Positions 31,152 to 39,368 of a DNA stretch of 64,000 nucleotides are shown here, one piece after another (position 1 is the stretch's first letter; each line of letters opens with the position of its first letter). Location of the stretch: contig NZ_AP027266.1 in the NCBI RefSeq assembly GCF_036322625.1, positions 2,421,001 through 2,485,000 on the forward strand. The letters run 5' to 3'. This DNA is from Roseicyclus marinus. GTDB taxonomy: Bacteria > Pseudomonadota > Alphaproteobacteria > Rhodobacterales > Rhodobacteraceae. A program made the translations under genes and the position numbers. The notes under the pieces are model-generated. The model was not told the origin of the DNA. It was given only the letters and a program-made list of their open reading frames with translations, and ran no database searches.

Positions 31152-31945
31152 GCCTCGCGCTCGCGGATCACCTTGGCGAATTGGTCAAAGATCGGTTCGG
31201 CCCCGGCCACGATATGGCCATCCTCGAGCAGGCTCTGCCCCTCGCGGATCGGCTGCACCAGCCCGCCTGCCTCGCGGACCAGCAAGATGCCCGCCGCGAT
31301 ATCCCAGGCATTCAGCCCGCGTTCCCAATAGCCCTCGTAGCGGCCCGCCGCCACGTATGCGAGGTCCAGCGCCGCCGCCCCCCAGCGCCGCACACCCGCG
31401 CAGGTCGGCATCAAGCGCGCCAGATCCTGCAAGGTCGCAGGCAGGTAACGCCCGCCGCCAAAGGGCACGCCGGTCGCAAAAACGCTCTCGATCATCTTGG
31501 TCCGTCCCGACACGCGCAGCCGCTTGCTGTCGTTCAGCCAGCAGCCCGCGCCCTTTTCGGCATAGAACATCTCGTCCTTGGCCGGGTCATAGACCACGCC
31601 CGCCACGATCTCGCCCTTGTGTTCGAGCGCGATGGACACCGCCCAATGCGGCATCCCGTGCAGGAAATTGGTGGTCCCATCCAGTGGATCGACGATCCAG
31701 CGCCGGGTCGGGTCGATGCCCTCGATCACGGTGCCTTCCTCGCCGAGGAACCCGTAATTGGGCCGTGCTTCCATCAGCTCGGTCTTGATGATCTCTTCGG
31801 CGGCGCGGTCGGCGCGGCTCACGAAATCGCCCGGTCCCTTGGAGGAGACCTGAAGGTTCTCGACCTCGCGGAAATCCTTGACCAGGCTGCGCCCCGCCTT
31901 GCGGGCGGCCTTGAGCATGATGTTGAGGTTCGCACTGCCCTGCAT
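31148..31945 (-). CDS. suhB: Inositol monophosphatase family protein (SuhB-like)
   Basis: This 265-residue metal-dependent phosphatase has the family sites: GFLGEEG (metal-binding Glu), WIVDPLDGTTNFLHGMPHWA (the DPxDGTxN metal site) and GLNAWDIAAGILLVREAGG near the C-terminus. It probably dephosphorylates inositol 1-phosphate or related sugar phosphates, and SuhB proteins also affect ribosomal RNA transcription in other bacteria. It is convergent with pcs, so a shared operon is excluded. Confidence 0.92.
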   Translation of the reverse strand: MQGSANLNIMLKAARKAGRSLVKDFREVENLQVSSKGPGDFVSRADRAAEEIIKTELMEARPNYGFLGEEGTVIEGIDPTRRWIVDPLDGTTNFLHGMPHWAVSIALEHKGEIVAGVVYDPAKDEMFYAEKGAGCWLNDSKRLRVSGRTKMIESVFATGVPFGGGRYLPATLQDLARLMPTCAGVRRWGAAALDLAYVAAGRYEGYWERGLNAWDIAAGILLVREAGGLVQPIREGQSLLEDGHIVAGAEPIFDQFAKVIREREA

Positions 31946-32027
31946 GTCTGGTCTCTCCGATCGGTCAGGGCGCGCGTATAAGCGCCGCGCCCGCGAATGC
32001 CAAGCGGGTTGATCCGACAGGCCGGGA

Positions 32028-32798
32028 TCACACCCCGCCCGACCATTGCCCGCGCCGGATCAGAACCTCGCGCAAAAGGCTGGGCCGGTCGGTCATGATC
32101 GCGCCCACCCCCATGTCGACAAGCCGCTCCATCCCGGCCGCATCATCGACCGTCCAGACCTGCACATCGATCCCGCGCCGCACCGCCGCCCGGATCAGGC
32201 GCGGGGTGACGACCGCGATGCCCTTGTGGACGGGGGGCACCTGCACCAGGCCGAAATCGGGGCGCGGGATGGGCAGACCCCAGCCCGCCAGCCACAGGGC
32301 CAGAACCCCGCCCTGCGCGGGCGACCAGCACAGACCCGGCCCCAAGAGCGCCCGGACAGCCGCCGTGCGCGCCGCGGAAAAGGACCCGACACAGACCCTG
32401 TCCAAGGCATCGGCCCGGCCGATCACCTCGGCCAAGGGCCCCGCCACACGGTCGCATTTCAACTCGAATGTGACCCGAAGCGACGGAAAGGCGGCCAAAA
32501 GCTCCTCCGCCCGCGGGATCGCGGCCCCGCCATGGGTGCGGACCCGCGCCAGGTCGGCCCAATCCAGATCGGCGATGGCGCGCGGATCGCCCGTCATCCG
32601 CGCAAGCGTCGCATCATGGTGGATCACCGCCACACCGTCGCGCGTCGCATGCACATCGGTCTCCACATGGGTATAGCCCAGGCCCACCGCGCGGGCGAAG
32701 GCCGCCATCGTGTTCTCTTCCGCCTCGAGCGAGCCGCCGCGATGGGCCACCGCCAAGGGGCGCGGATGGTCGAGAAACGGATGACGCGGGGGCCTCAT
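32028..32798 (-). CDS. Glycerophosphodiester phosphodiesterase
   Basis: The 256-residue TIM-barrel enzyme hydrolyses glycerophosphodiesters to glycerol 3-phosphate and an alcohol. LAVAHRGGSLEAEENTMAAF carries the catalytic HR...E-N-T. HVETDVHATRDGVAVIHHD has the metal-binding E-x-D and second His, and VTFELKCD and VQVWTVDD follow. There is no signal peptide, so it is cytoplasmic. It starts at an ATG overlapping the metR stop (ATGA, 32795-32798), so it is translationally coupled to the regulator gene, which is an unexpected pairing. Confidence 0.9.
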   Translation of the reverse strand: MRPPRHPFLDHPRPLAVAHRGGSLEAEENTMAAFARAVGLGYTHVETDVHATRDGVAVIHHDATLARMTGDPRAIADLDWADLARVRTHGGAAIPRAEELLAAFPSLRVTFELKCDRVAGPLAEVIGRADALDRVCVGSFSAARTAAVRALLGPGLCWSPAQGGVLALWLAGWGLPIPRPDFGLVQVPPVHKGIAVVTPRLIRAAVRRGIDVQVWTVDDAAGMERLVDMGVGAIMTDRPSLLREVLIRRGQWSGGV

Positions 32799-33700
32799 GC
32801 GCGTTGCAGCTTGGGCGGCTCGGTCCGGCAAAGCCGCAGCATCTGCGCCATGAAGGGCTTGGCCGTATCCTCGGACCGCGTCGCCCCGTAAAGCCGCCGC
32901 GTGATGCCCTTTTCCGTCAGCCGCCGCGTGACGAGCGACGGGTGCTTGCCCGTGTCGCGCACCACCCAATCGGGCAAAACAGCAACCCCGCGCCCGGACG
33001 CGACCAAAAGCAGGATCACGGCGGACAATTCCACCTGCCGGATCGATTTCGGCTCCACCCCCGCCGGGAACAGCAACTGGCTGAACACATCCAGCCGCGC
33101 GCGGTCCACCGGATAGGTGATCAGCGCCTGATCGACGAAATCCTCGGCCTCGATCCAGGGTTTTGCCGCCAACGGATGATCGGCGGCACAGACAAAGACC
33201 GGCTCGTAATCGAACAAGGGCGTGAAATCGACGCCCGAAAGCTTCTCCGGATCGGACGAGACGACGAGGTCCACCTCCTCCCGCATCAGGGCGGGCAGCG
33301 CCTCGAACTGCAGACCGGGGCGGATGTCGACATCGATATCGGCCCAGCCGATGCGAAAGGCCTCCAGCACCGGCAAGAGCCAGTCGAAACAGGCATGGCA
33401 TTCGATGGCGATATGCAGCCGCCCCGACTTGCCCTTGCGCAGGCTGTCGAATTCCTCCTCCAGCGCTGCAATGCGCGGCAACACCTCCTCGGCAAGCCGC
33501 AAGAGCTTCATCCCCGCCGCCGAGAGCTTCATGGGCTTGGAGCGGCGCACGAACAATTCCAGCCCCGCCTGATCCTCCAACCCCTTGATCTGGTGGGACA
33601 GCGCGCTTTGCGTGATGTGCAGCCGGTCGGCGGCACGCGCCAGCCCGCCCTCCTCGTGGATGGCCTTGATCGTGCGCAGGTGGCGAAACTCGAGATGCAT
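32795..33700 (-). CDS. metR: LysR-family regulator, MetR type
   Basis: The 301-residue regulator has an N-terminal winged helix (LEFRHLRTIKAIHEEGGLAR, ITQSALSHQIKGLEDQAG). Its effector domain matches MetR closely: LHIAIECHACFDWLLPVLEAF, DLVVSSD, LFDYEPVFVCAADHPLA, LITYPVDRARLDV and GVAVLPDWVV. MetR senses homocysteine and controls methionine genes; the divergent neighbour metF is a known type of target. I chose ATG 33700 (MHLEFRHL), since the 14 upstream residues are not conserved in the family. It overlaps the downstream phosphodiesterase gene. Confidence 0.92.
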   Translation of the reverse strand: MHLEFRHLRTIKAIHEEGGLARAADRLHITQSALSHQIKGLEDQAGLELFVRRSKPMKLSAAGMKLLRLAEEVLPRIAALEEEFDSLRKGKSGRLHIAIECHACFDWLLPVLEAFRIGWADIDVDIRPGLQFEALPALMREEVDLVVSSDPEKLSGVDFTPLFDYEPVFVCAADHPLAAKPWIEAEDFVDQALITYPVDRARLDVFSQLLFPAGVEPKSIRQVELSAVILLLVASGRGVAVLPDWVVRDTGKHPSLVTRRLTEKGITRRLYGATRSEDTAKPFMAQMLRLCRTEPPKLQRA

Positions 33701-33793
33701 GTGAAACTCATATTGATCTTGAAGATTATGAATTTGTCGCAAGGCATACTCTATGCGACATCCGATGGCGACACATCAAGGATCAGAATCGCC
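33701..33793. promoter_or_regulatory. metR-metF divergent control region
   Basis: The region is AT-rich compared with its surroundings. It holds an odd dyad ATCTTGAAGAT at 33717-33727, set within CATATTG...ATTATG, which is a plausible LysR-type operator. It also holds a perfect 7-base inverted repeat TGTCGCA...TGCGACA at 33735-33760, with an inner GCATA-CTC-TATGC dyad. Both genes start within 95 bases, so both sites could act on both promoters. Confidence 0.55.
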
Positions 33794-34666
33794 ATGTCCC
33801 CCGTTACGCCCCGCGTTTCCTTCGAATTCTTCCCGCCCAAATCGCTGGAGGCTTCGTTCCGCCTGTGGGACACGCTGAACGTCCTGTCGCCCTTGGCCCC
33901 GACCTTCGTCTCGGTCACCTATGGCGCGGGCGGCACCACGCGGGCGCTGACCCATGACGCGGTCAAGACGATCCATGCCAATTACGGGGTCGAGGTCGCG
34001 GCGCATCTGACCTGTGTAGATGCGACGCGCGAGGAAACACTCGAGATCGCGGAAAGCTATGCGGCGGCCGGCGTGACCCAGATCGTGGCGCTCCGCGGCG
34101 ACCCGCCCAAAGGCCAGGGCCGCTTCACCCCCCATGCCGAGGGTTTCGCCAATTCCATCGAATTGATCGAGGCGCTGGCCAAGACCGGCAAGTTCCACCT
34201 GCGCGTCGGCGCCTATCCCGACCCGCATCCCGAAGCGCAATCGATGCAGGATTGCGTCGATTTCCTGAAGCGCAAGATCGACGCGGGCGCCTCCTCGGCC
34301 ATCACGCAGTTCTTCTTCGAGGCCGAAACCTTCTTCCGCTTCCGCGATGCCTGTGCGGCTTCGGGGATCCATGCCCCCATCATCCCCGGCATCTTGCCGA
34401 TCAATTCCTGGAAGGGCGTGCGCAAATTCGCCGAAATGTGCGGCACGCCGATCCCCGCATGGCTCGACGAAGCCTTCGACAAGGCGGGCCGCGACGGGCG
34501 TGAGCAGCTTCTGGCCACCGCGCTTGCGACTGAGCTTTGCAGCGACCTGATCGCGGGCGGGGTGGAGGATCTGCATTTCTACACGCTCAACGCCCCCGAC
34601 CTGACCCGCGATGTCTGCGCGGCGCTGGGTGTGACCCCCAAGGTCGCGCTCTCCGAGGTGGCGTGA
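33794..34666 (+). CDS. metF: Methylenetetrahydrofolate reductase
   Basis: The 290-residue flavoenzyme reduces 5,10-methylenetetrahydrofolate to 5-methyltetrahydrofolate for methionine synthesis. RVSFEFFPPKSLEA at the start, VSVTYGAGGTTRALTHDAVK, AAHLTCVDATREE, VALRGDPPKGQGRF and SSAITQFFFEAETFFRFRD are the conserved barrel elements. It is divergent from metR. I chose ATG 33794. The coding sequence is followed by a GC hairpin (34670-34684) and a dispersed CCCCCGGGATATTT repeat. Confidence 0.95.
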   Translation: MSPVTPRVSFEFFPPKSLEASFRLWDTLNVLSPLAPTFVSVTYGAGGTTRALTHDAVKTIHANYGVEVAAHLTCVDATREETLEIAESYAAAGVTQIVALRGDPPKGQGRFTPHAEGFANSIELIEALAKTGKFHLRVGAYPDPHPEAQSMQDCVDFLKRKIDAGASSAITQFFFEAETFFRFRDACAASGIHAPIIPGILPINSWKGVRKFAEMCGTPIPAWLDEAFDKAGRDGREQLLATALATELCSDLIAGGVEDLHFYTLNAPDLTRDVCAALGVTPKVALSEVA

Positions 34667-34669
34667 AGA

Positions 34670-34726
34670 GGGGGCTCTGCCCCCGCCCCCTTGGGGCTCC
34701 CCCGGGATATTTTTGAAACAGAGAAG
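34670..34726 (+). terminator. Hairpin plus dispersed CCCCCGGGATATTT repeat after metF
   Basis: GGGGGC-TCT-GCCCCC (34670-34684) is followed by a second G/C inverted repeat (about 34686-34697) and then CCCCCGGGATATTTTTGAAA up to 34726. The T-rich segment after the hairpins suits a terminator. The 28-base end module recurs inverted at 36026-36053. Confidence 0.65.
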
Positions 34727-34772
34727 CTGGCCTCCATCACGTTGCCCACTTGACCCCATCAGCTTCCGTCAA

Positions 34773-34801
34773 TTGACTTGGGCCATTCCCTGCGCAATGC
34801 A
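34773..34801 (+). promoter_or_regulatory. Possible argD promoter
   Basis: TTGACT (34773-34778), 17 bases, then AATGCA (34796-34801), about 30 bases before the ATG. Another TTGACC lies at 34750. The -10 match is poor. Confidence 0.3.
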
Positions 34802-34831
34802 GGGCCTTTCAGTCCAGTCATGGAGACGGAG

Positions 34832-36022
34832 ATGATCTCGCCTGTCCTGCCCAGCTACAACCGCGCCAAGCTGTCCTTCGTGAAGGGCGAAGGCTCGTGG
34901 ATGGTGGAGGCCGATGGGCGACGGTTCCTCGATTTCGCCTCCGGCATCGCGGTCATGTCGCTCGGCCACGGGCATCCGGCGCTGGTCAAGGCGCTGACCG
35001 ATCAGGCGAACGCGCTCTGGCACACGTCGAACCTCTATGTTGTGCCCCAGCAGGAGGCGCTGGCCGAACGGCTTGTCGAACACACTTTCGCCGACACGGT
35101 CTTTTTCTGCAATTCGGGGACCGAGGCGACGGAACTGGCCGTCAAGATGACGCGCAAATACTGGGCCGACAGCGACACGCCCGAGCGCACCACGATCCTG
35201 ACCTTCGAGGGTGCCTTCCACGGCCGCTCGATCGCCGCGATTTCGGCGGCGGGATCGGAGAAACTGACCAAGGGGTTCGGCCCGCTCCTGCCCGGCTTCC
35301 GGCACCTGCCCTTCGGCGACCATGACGCGCTGCGCGAAGCGGCACAGGCCCCCGACGTGGGCGCGATCATGGTCGAACCGCTGCAGGGCGAGGGCGGCAT
35401 CCGCACCCTGCCCGACGCCTGCCTCAAGGGGTTGCGCGATCTCTGCGACGAATACGGCCTTCTCCTGATCTTCGACGAGATCCAGTGCGGCGTGGGGCGC
35501 ACGGGGCGGCTTTTCGCGCATGAATGGGCGGGCATCGCGCCCGATATCATGATGGTCGCCAAGGGCATCGGCGGCGGCTACCCGCTCGGCGCGCTCCTTG
35601 CCACGGAAAAGGCCGCGCGCGGCATGACGGCGGGCACCCATGGCTCGACCTATGGCGGCAATCCCCTGGGCTGCGCGGTGGGCGTCGCGGTGATGGACGA
35701 AATCACCAAGCCCGGCTTCCTCGAGGAGGTGCGCCAGAAAGCGGGCTTCCTGCGCCAGAAACTCGAGGGGCTCGTCGCCGCCCATCCCGATGTCTTCGAA
35801 GCCGTGCGCGGCTCGGGCCTGATGCTCGGCCTCAAATGCCGCGCGCCCAATACCGATATCGTCGCCGCAGGCTATGACGAGGCCGTCCTGACCGTGCCCG
35901 CCGCCGACAATGTCCTGCGCATCCTGCCCGCGCTCACCATCACCGAAGAGGAAATCGCGCAAGGCATCAACCGTCTCGATGCCGCCGCCACCGCCGTCAG
36001 CCGAAAGATCGCGGCGGCCTGA
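34832..36022 (+). CDS. argD: Acetylornithine/succinyldiaminopimelate aminotransferase
   Basis: The 396-residue class III PLP aminotransferase acts in arginine synthesis, converting N-acetylglutamate semialdehyde to N-acetylornithine. FFCNSGTEATELAVKMTRKY, TFEGAFHGRSIAAISAAG, VEPLQGEGGIR, LLIFDEIQCGVGRTG and MMVAKGIGGGYPLGALLAT (with the PLP Lys) are all present. I chose ATG 34832 with GGAG eight bases upstream; ATG 34820 (METEMISP) is possible. argF follows after 81 bases, so the two form an arginine operon. The gene is bracketed by inverted copies of a dispersed repeat. Confidence 0.95.
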   Translation: MISPVLPSYNRAKLSFVKGEGSWMVEADGRRFLDFASGIAVMSLGHGHPALVKALTDQANALWHTSNLYVVPQQEALAERLVEHTFADTVFFCNSGTEATELAVKMTRKYWADSDTPERTTILTFEGAFHGRSIAAISAAGSEKLTKGFGPLLPGFRHLPFGDHDALREAAQAPDVGAIMVEPLQGEGGIRTLPDACLKGLRDLCDEYGLLLIFDEIQCGVGRTGRLFAHEWAGIAPDIMMVAKGIGGGYPLGALLATEKAARGMTAGTHGSTYGGNPLGCAVGVAVMDEITKPGFLEEVRQKAGFLRQKLEGLVAAHPDVFEAVRGSGLMLGLKCRAPNTDIVAAGYDEAVLTVPAADNVLRILPALTITEEEIAQGINRLDAAATAVSRKIAAA

Positions 36023-36025
36023 TCC

Positions 36026-36074
36026 CTTCTTCGTTTCGCAAATATCCCGGGGGTCCGGGGGGCTGGCCCCCCGG
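36026..36074. repeat. Inverted copy of the CCCCCGGGATATTT repeat with hairpin, between argD and argF
   Basis: Read on the minus strand, 36053-36026 gives CCCCCGGGATATTTGCGAAA followed by CGAAGAAG, matching 34699-34726 at most positions. Beside it, CCGGGGGG and CCCCCCGG (36055-36074) form an 8-pair stem. This may attenuate transcription between argD and argF. Confidence 0.7.
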
Positions 36075-36103
36075 CGCCCGCCGCCAGCCGAAAGGCACCG
36101 CCG

Positions 36104-37030
36104 ATGACCCATTTCCTCGACATCAACAAGACAGCGCCCACCGAATTGCGCGCCATGATCGACCAGGCCGCCGCGATGAAAGCCGCGCGCGCAGGCAGGC
36201 CCAAGGGCGCGCCCGACGACACCCAGCCGCTGGCCGGGCGCATGGTCGCGCTGATCTTCGAGAAACCCTCCACCCGCACCCGCGTCAGCTTCGACATGGG
36301 CGTGCGGCAGATGGGCGGGCAGACCATGGTCCTCACCGGCTCCGAGATGCAGCTCGGCCATGGCGAGACCATCGCCGACACGGCCCGGGTTCTGTCGCGC
36401 TATGTCGACATGATCATGCTGCGCACCTACGAGGAAGACGTGCTGCTCGAAATGGCCGATCACGCCACCGTCCCCGTGATCAACGGGCTCACGAACCGCA
36501 CCCATCCCTGCCAGATCATGGCCGATATCCTCACCTACGAGGAACATCGCGGCCCCATCGCCGGCAAAAAGGTCGTCTGGTGCGGCGACGGCAACAATGT
36601 CTTTGCCAGCTTCGCCCATGCGGCGGGGCAATTCGGCTTCGACCTGACCTTTTCCGGCCCCGAACCGCTCGACCCCGAACGGGTCTTCCTGGAAGAGGCG
36701 CGCGCCAAGGGTGCCAATGTCGAGATCATCCGCGACCCGGCCCGCGCCGTGGCGGGGGCCGATCTGGTCGTCACCGACACCTGGGTGTCGATGCATGACA
36801 GCCAGACCACCCGCGAACGCCGCCACAACCAGCTGCGCCCCTACCAGGTGAACGAGGCGCTGATGAAACATGCAAAACCCGATGCGCTCTTCATGCATTG
36901 CCTGCCCGCGCACCGGAACGAGGAAGTGACCGATGCCGTCATGGACGGCCCGCAATCGGTGGTCTTCGACGAGGCGGAAAACCGGCTTCACGCGCAAAAG
37001 GCCGTGATGCGCTGGTGCCTCGGGGTCTGA
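36104..37030 (+). CDS. argF: Ornithine carbamoyltransferase
   Basis: The 308-residue trimeric enzyme joins ornithine and carbamoyl phosphate to citrulline. Carbamoyl phosphate-binding [13 protein letters not shown] (about residue 50), [18 protein letters not shown], ornithine-site [10 protein letters not shown] and [12 protein letters not shown] are present. Length and spacing are standard. It is second in the argD-argF unit. Confidence 0.96.
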   Translation: MTHFLDINKTAPTELRAMIDQAAAMKAARAGRPKGAPDDTQPLAGRMVALIFEKPSTRTRVSFDMGVRQMGGQTMVLTGSEMQLGHGETIADTARVLSRYVDMIMLRTYEEDVLLEMADHATVPVINGLTNRTHPCQIMADILTYEEHRGPIAGKKVVWCGDGNNVFASFAHAAGQFGFDLTFSGPEPLDPERVFLEEARAKGANVEIIRDPARAVAGADLVVTDTWVSMHDSQTTRERRHNQLRPYQVNEALMKHAKPDALFMHCLPAHRNEEVTDAVMDGPQSVVFDEAENRLHAQKAVMRWCLGV

Positions 37031-37045
37031 GGGCTCACCCGGCCC

Positions 37046-38230
37046 CTACCCCTCCCCCTCCAGCCTCGGGGCATGGATCGCGGCCAGCTCCGCCGCCAGA
37101 TGCGCAAGGCTGCCGGGACGATAGGGCCGGAATCCCGCGCCCTTGGCCTCGGCCGCCCAGCGCAGATGGACGCTCGGGTGCAGCTCCTCCACCCTGTCGG
37201 GCCCCGCGCGATCCCTGGGGTTGCGCCGCGTGAGCCAATCGACGACGCCCCCGGGCGCCACCCGGACATTGCGCAACGGGCCATGGGGGTTCTGCGCCCT
37301 GCGGATCTGCGCCATCTCCTGCCCGTCAAGGCCGAGACCCGCCGCCCGCGCCCCCTCCGCGACCCATTCGAGCGCGATATTCGACAGATCGAGGATATCG
37401 CCCCCACCCCCGACCGATCCGTGATCGCCGGCAAAGAACCGCTCCTGGTAGGGCGCATCCTCGCCCCGGCGGTCCCCGTTCAGACGGTCGAGGTTGCTCC
37501 AGCGCGCAGGCTCGAACGTCCGGCGGCGTTCGTCGAGCGCGATGGCATGGCGCGCGCTGACGACAAGGCTCGACAGGTCGGTGTCGTGAAACTGGTAGCT
37601 CTCCCCATTCAAGAGCGGCGCGACCGCCAGATGCCGGGGCACGCCCAGCGCGCCGACCGTATCCCAGACGCCCAGATAGGCGACACGCAGCCGGGGCGCT
37701 TCGGGCATGCCTTCGATCAGGCGCCAATCGGCCTCGGACTGCCCGGTGACCACGCGCAGCGACAGGCGGGCGCGGAATTCATGGCTCTGGCTGGAATTAG
37801 GATGGGTGCGTGGATCGCGCCGCTTGCGATAGCGCGCCTCGGCCTCGGGCAACAGATGCATCCGGTCGCGGTCGATGATGCCCGTGGACCGCAAGAACCC
37901 CACCAGCGACCGCGCCGTATAGGCCCCCCGCGAAAAGCCGAAAACGTAGATCTCGTCGCCCGGCTCGTAGAGAAACACGAGATGCCGGTAGGCCGCGATG
38001 ACATTCTCCATCAGCCCCCAGCCAAAGGCCCCGCCCAGCACCCGGTCGCTCACCCGCGCGGCGCGCGTCACCCCCTGCCCCGTGCCGACACCCGCCAGGT
38101 AGATCGGCACCTGCACGATGCCGTCATCCCCCACGGGCTTCATCGCCCGCGCGAGCCGCACCACGTTGGTGGGCATCGCCGTCTCGGACCCGTTCCAGGT
38201 GCCATCGCACAGGATGACGATGCGTTTCAT
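37046..38230 (-). CDS. DUF2235 family alpha/beta hydrolase (Tle1-like phospholipase domain)
   Basis: The 394-residue protein starts RIVILCDGTWNG, and the nucleophile elbow is YVFGFSRGAYTARSLVGFL (G-F-S-R-G, about residue 100). AYLGVWDTVGALGVP and FFAGDHGSVGG supply the probable catalytic Asp and His. In other bacteria DUF2235 proteins include type VI secretion phospholipase effectors, but no VgrG, Hcp or immunity gene is nearby, so a secreted toxin role is not supported here. There is no signal peptide. The substrate is unknown. Confidence 0.88.
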   Translation of the reverse strand: MKRIVILCDGTWNGSETAMPTNVVRLARAMKPVGDDGIVQVPIYLAGVGTGQGVTRAARVSDRVLGGAFGWGLMENVIAAYRHLVFLYEPGDEIYVFGFSRGAYTARSLVGFLRSTGIIDRDRMHLLPEAEARYRKRRDPRTHPNSSQSHEFRARLSLRVVTGQSEADWRLIEGMPEAPRLRVAYLGVWDTVGALGVPRHLAVAPLLNGESYQFHDTDLSSLVVSARHAIALDERRRTFEPARWSNLDRLNGDRRGEDAPYQERFFAGDHGSVGGGGDILDLSNIALEWVAEGARAAGLGLDGQEMAQIRRAQNPHGPLRNVRVAPGGVVDWLTRRNPRDRAGPDRVEELHPSVHLRWAAEAKGAGFRPYRPGSLAHLAAELAAIHAPRLEGEG

Positions 38231-38318
38231 GGCCCGATGCCTCCGTCCTGCCTCTACCGCTTGTGCCCGGCCTCACGATAGCACACAGATCGCGCACCGC
38301 CCCCTGCGGAGAACCTCC

Positions 38319-39245
38319 ATGGCCCCCGTTCCCGGACCGATCCCGCCCGCCGCTCTGCCACCGGCGCTTCACCGGCCCGCACCGGGGCTGGCGGTTGCGC
38401 TGATGCTCTGCGCCACGGCGCTTCTGGCGGGCACCACGCTGATCGCCAAGGCGCTCGGCACCGATGCGCTGGGGCCCCCGCTGCACCCGATGCAGGTCAG
38501 CTTCGGGCGCTTTCTCTTTGCCTGGATCGCGATCATGACCGTGCTGGCGCTGCGCCGCCCGCGCCTGACCCGGCCCGACCTCAAGACCCATGCCGCCCGC
38601 ACGCTCTGCGGCTGGTCGGGCGTCACGCTCATGTTCGCCGCCGCCGCCGCGATCCCGCTCTCCGATGCGATCGCGATTTCCTTCGTGAACCCGGTCTTTG
38701 CCATGCTGCTGGCCATCCCGATCCTGGGCGAACGGGTCGGACCCTGGCGCTGGCTGGCCGCCGTCATCGCGATCGCGGGCGCGATGATCCTGATCCGTCC
38801 CGGCACGTCGGCGATGCAGGCAGGCGCGCTTCTGGCGCTCGGGGCGGCGCTGGCGCTGGGGTTGGAGCTGATCTTCATGAAACGCCTCTCGGGCCGCGAA
38901 AAGCCGCTCCAGATCCTTGTCGTGAACAATTCCATGGGTCTGGCCATCGCCGCCTGTGCCGCGCTTTGGGTCTGGCAGACGCCCACCCCCGCGCAATGGG
39001 CGGGCATGGTCGGCATCGGGCTTGTCATGGCCTGCGCGCAGGGGTTCTTCATCAATGCGCTGGCGCGTGCCGATGCCAGCTTCATCACGCCCTTTTCCTA
39101 TCTGACGCTGGTCTTTGCCGCGCTCTATGATGCGCTGCTCTTTGGCGTGATCCCCTCGCCCCTCAGCCTTGGGGGGGCCGCGACCATCATCGCGGGCGCG
39201 GCGCTTCTGGCCTGGCGCGAAACCGTGCACCGGCGCAGGGACTGA
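38319..39245 (+). CDS. DMT superfamily transporter (EamA type)
   Basis: The 308-residue membrane protein has ten predicted helices in two EamA repeats (about residues 25-150 and 165-300). HPMQVSFGRFLFAWIAIM and SFVNPVFAMLLAIPILGERV are typical of the first repeat, and SFITPFSYLTLVFAALYDALLF of the second. It probably exports or imports a small metabolite; the substrate cannot be told. I chose ATG 38319 because the preceding sequence is the divergent upstream region of the DUF2235 gene. Confidence 0.88.
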   Translation: MAPVPGPIPPAALPPALHRPAPGLAVALMLCATALLAGTTLIAKALGTDALGPPLHPMQVSFGRFLFAWIAIMTVLALRRPRLTRPDLKTHAARTLCGWSGVTLMFAAAAAIPLSDAIAISFVNPVFAMLLAIPILGERVGPWRWLAAVIAIAGAMILIRPGTSAMQAGALLALGAALALGLELIFMKRLSGREKPLQILVVNNSMGLAIAACAALWVWQTPTPAQWAGMVGIGLVMACAQGFFINALARADASFITPFSYLTLVFAALYDALLFGVIPSPLSLGGAATIIAGAALLAWRETVHRRRD

Positions 39246-39259
39246 CGCATTGCCAGCCC

Positions 39260-39287
39260 TTGCACCGCGACCTCACGCCTATAGAAT
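39260..39287 (+). promoter_or_regulatory. Candidate gcrA promoter
   Basis: TTGCAC (39260-39265), 16 bases, then TAGAAT (39282-39287), about 80 bases before the gcrA ATG. There is no GANTC methylation site in the promoter itself. Confidence 0.45.
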
Positions 39288-39368
39288 GGGGCTTCAATTC
39301 CGGGCCGAAAGCCGCCATATGGCTGGGTCTTGGGCGGGCCGCGATGGCCGACAAAGCAGGAGACGGGC

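Noticed and set aside
30554-31981. Open frame of 475 codons on the plus strand
   Set aside because: It overlaps pcs in another frame and is antisense to the inositol phosphatase gene.
33701-33793. SAM riboswitch before metF
   Set aside because: The 95-base gap lacks the conserved cores of known SAM riboswitch classes that I can recognise, and the dyads fit protein operators better.
34769-36997. Open frame of 742 codons on the minus strand
   Set aside because: It is antisense to argD and argF, both strongly supported.
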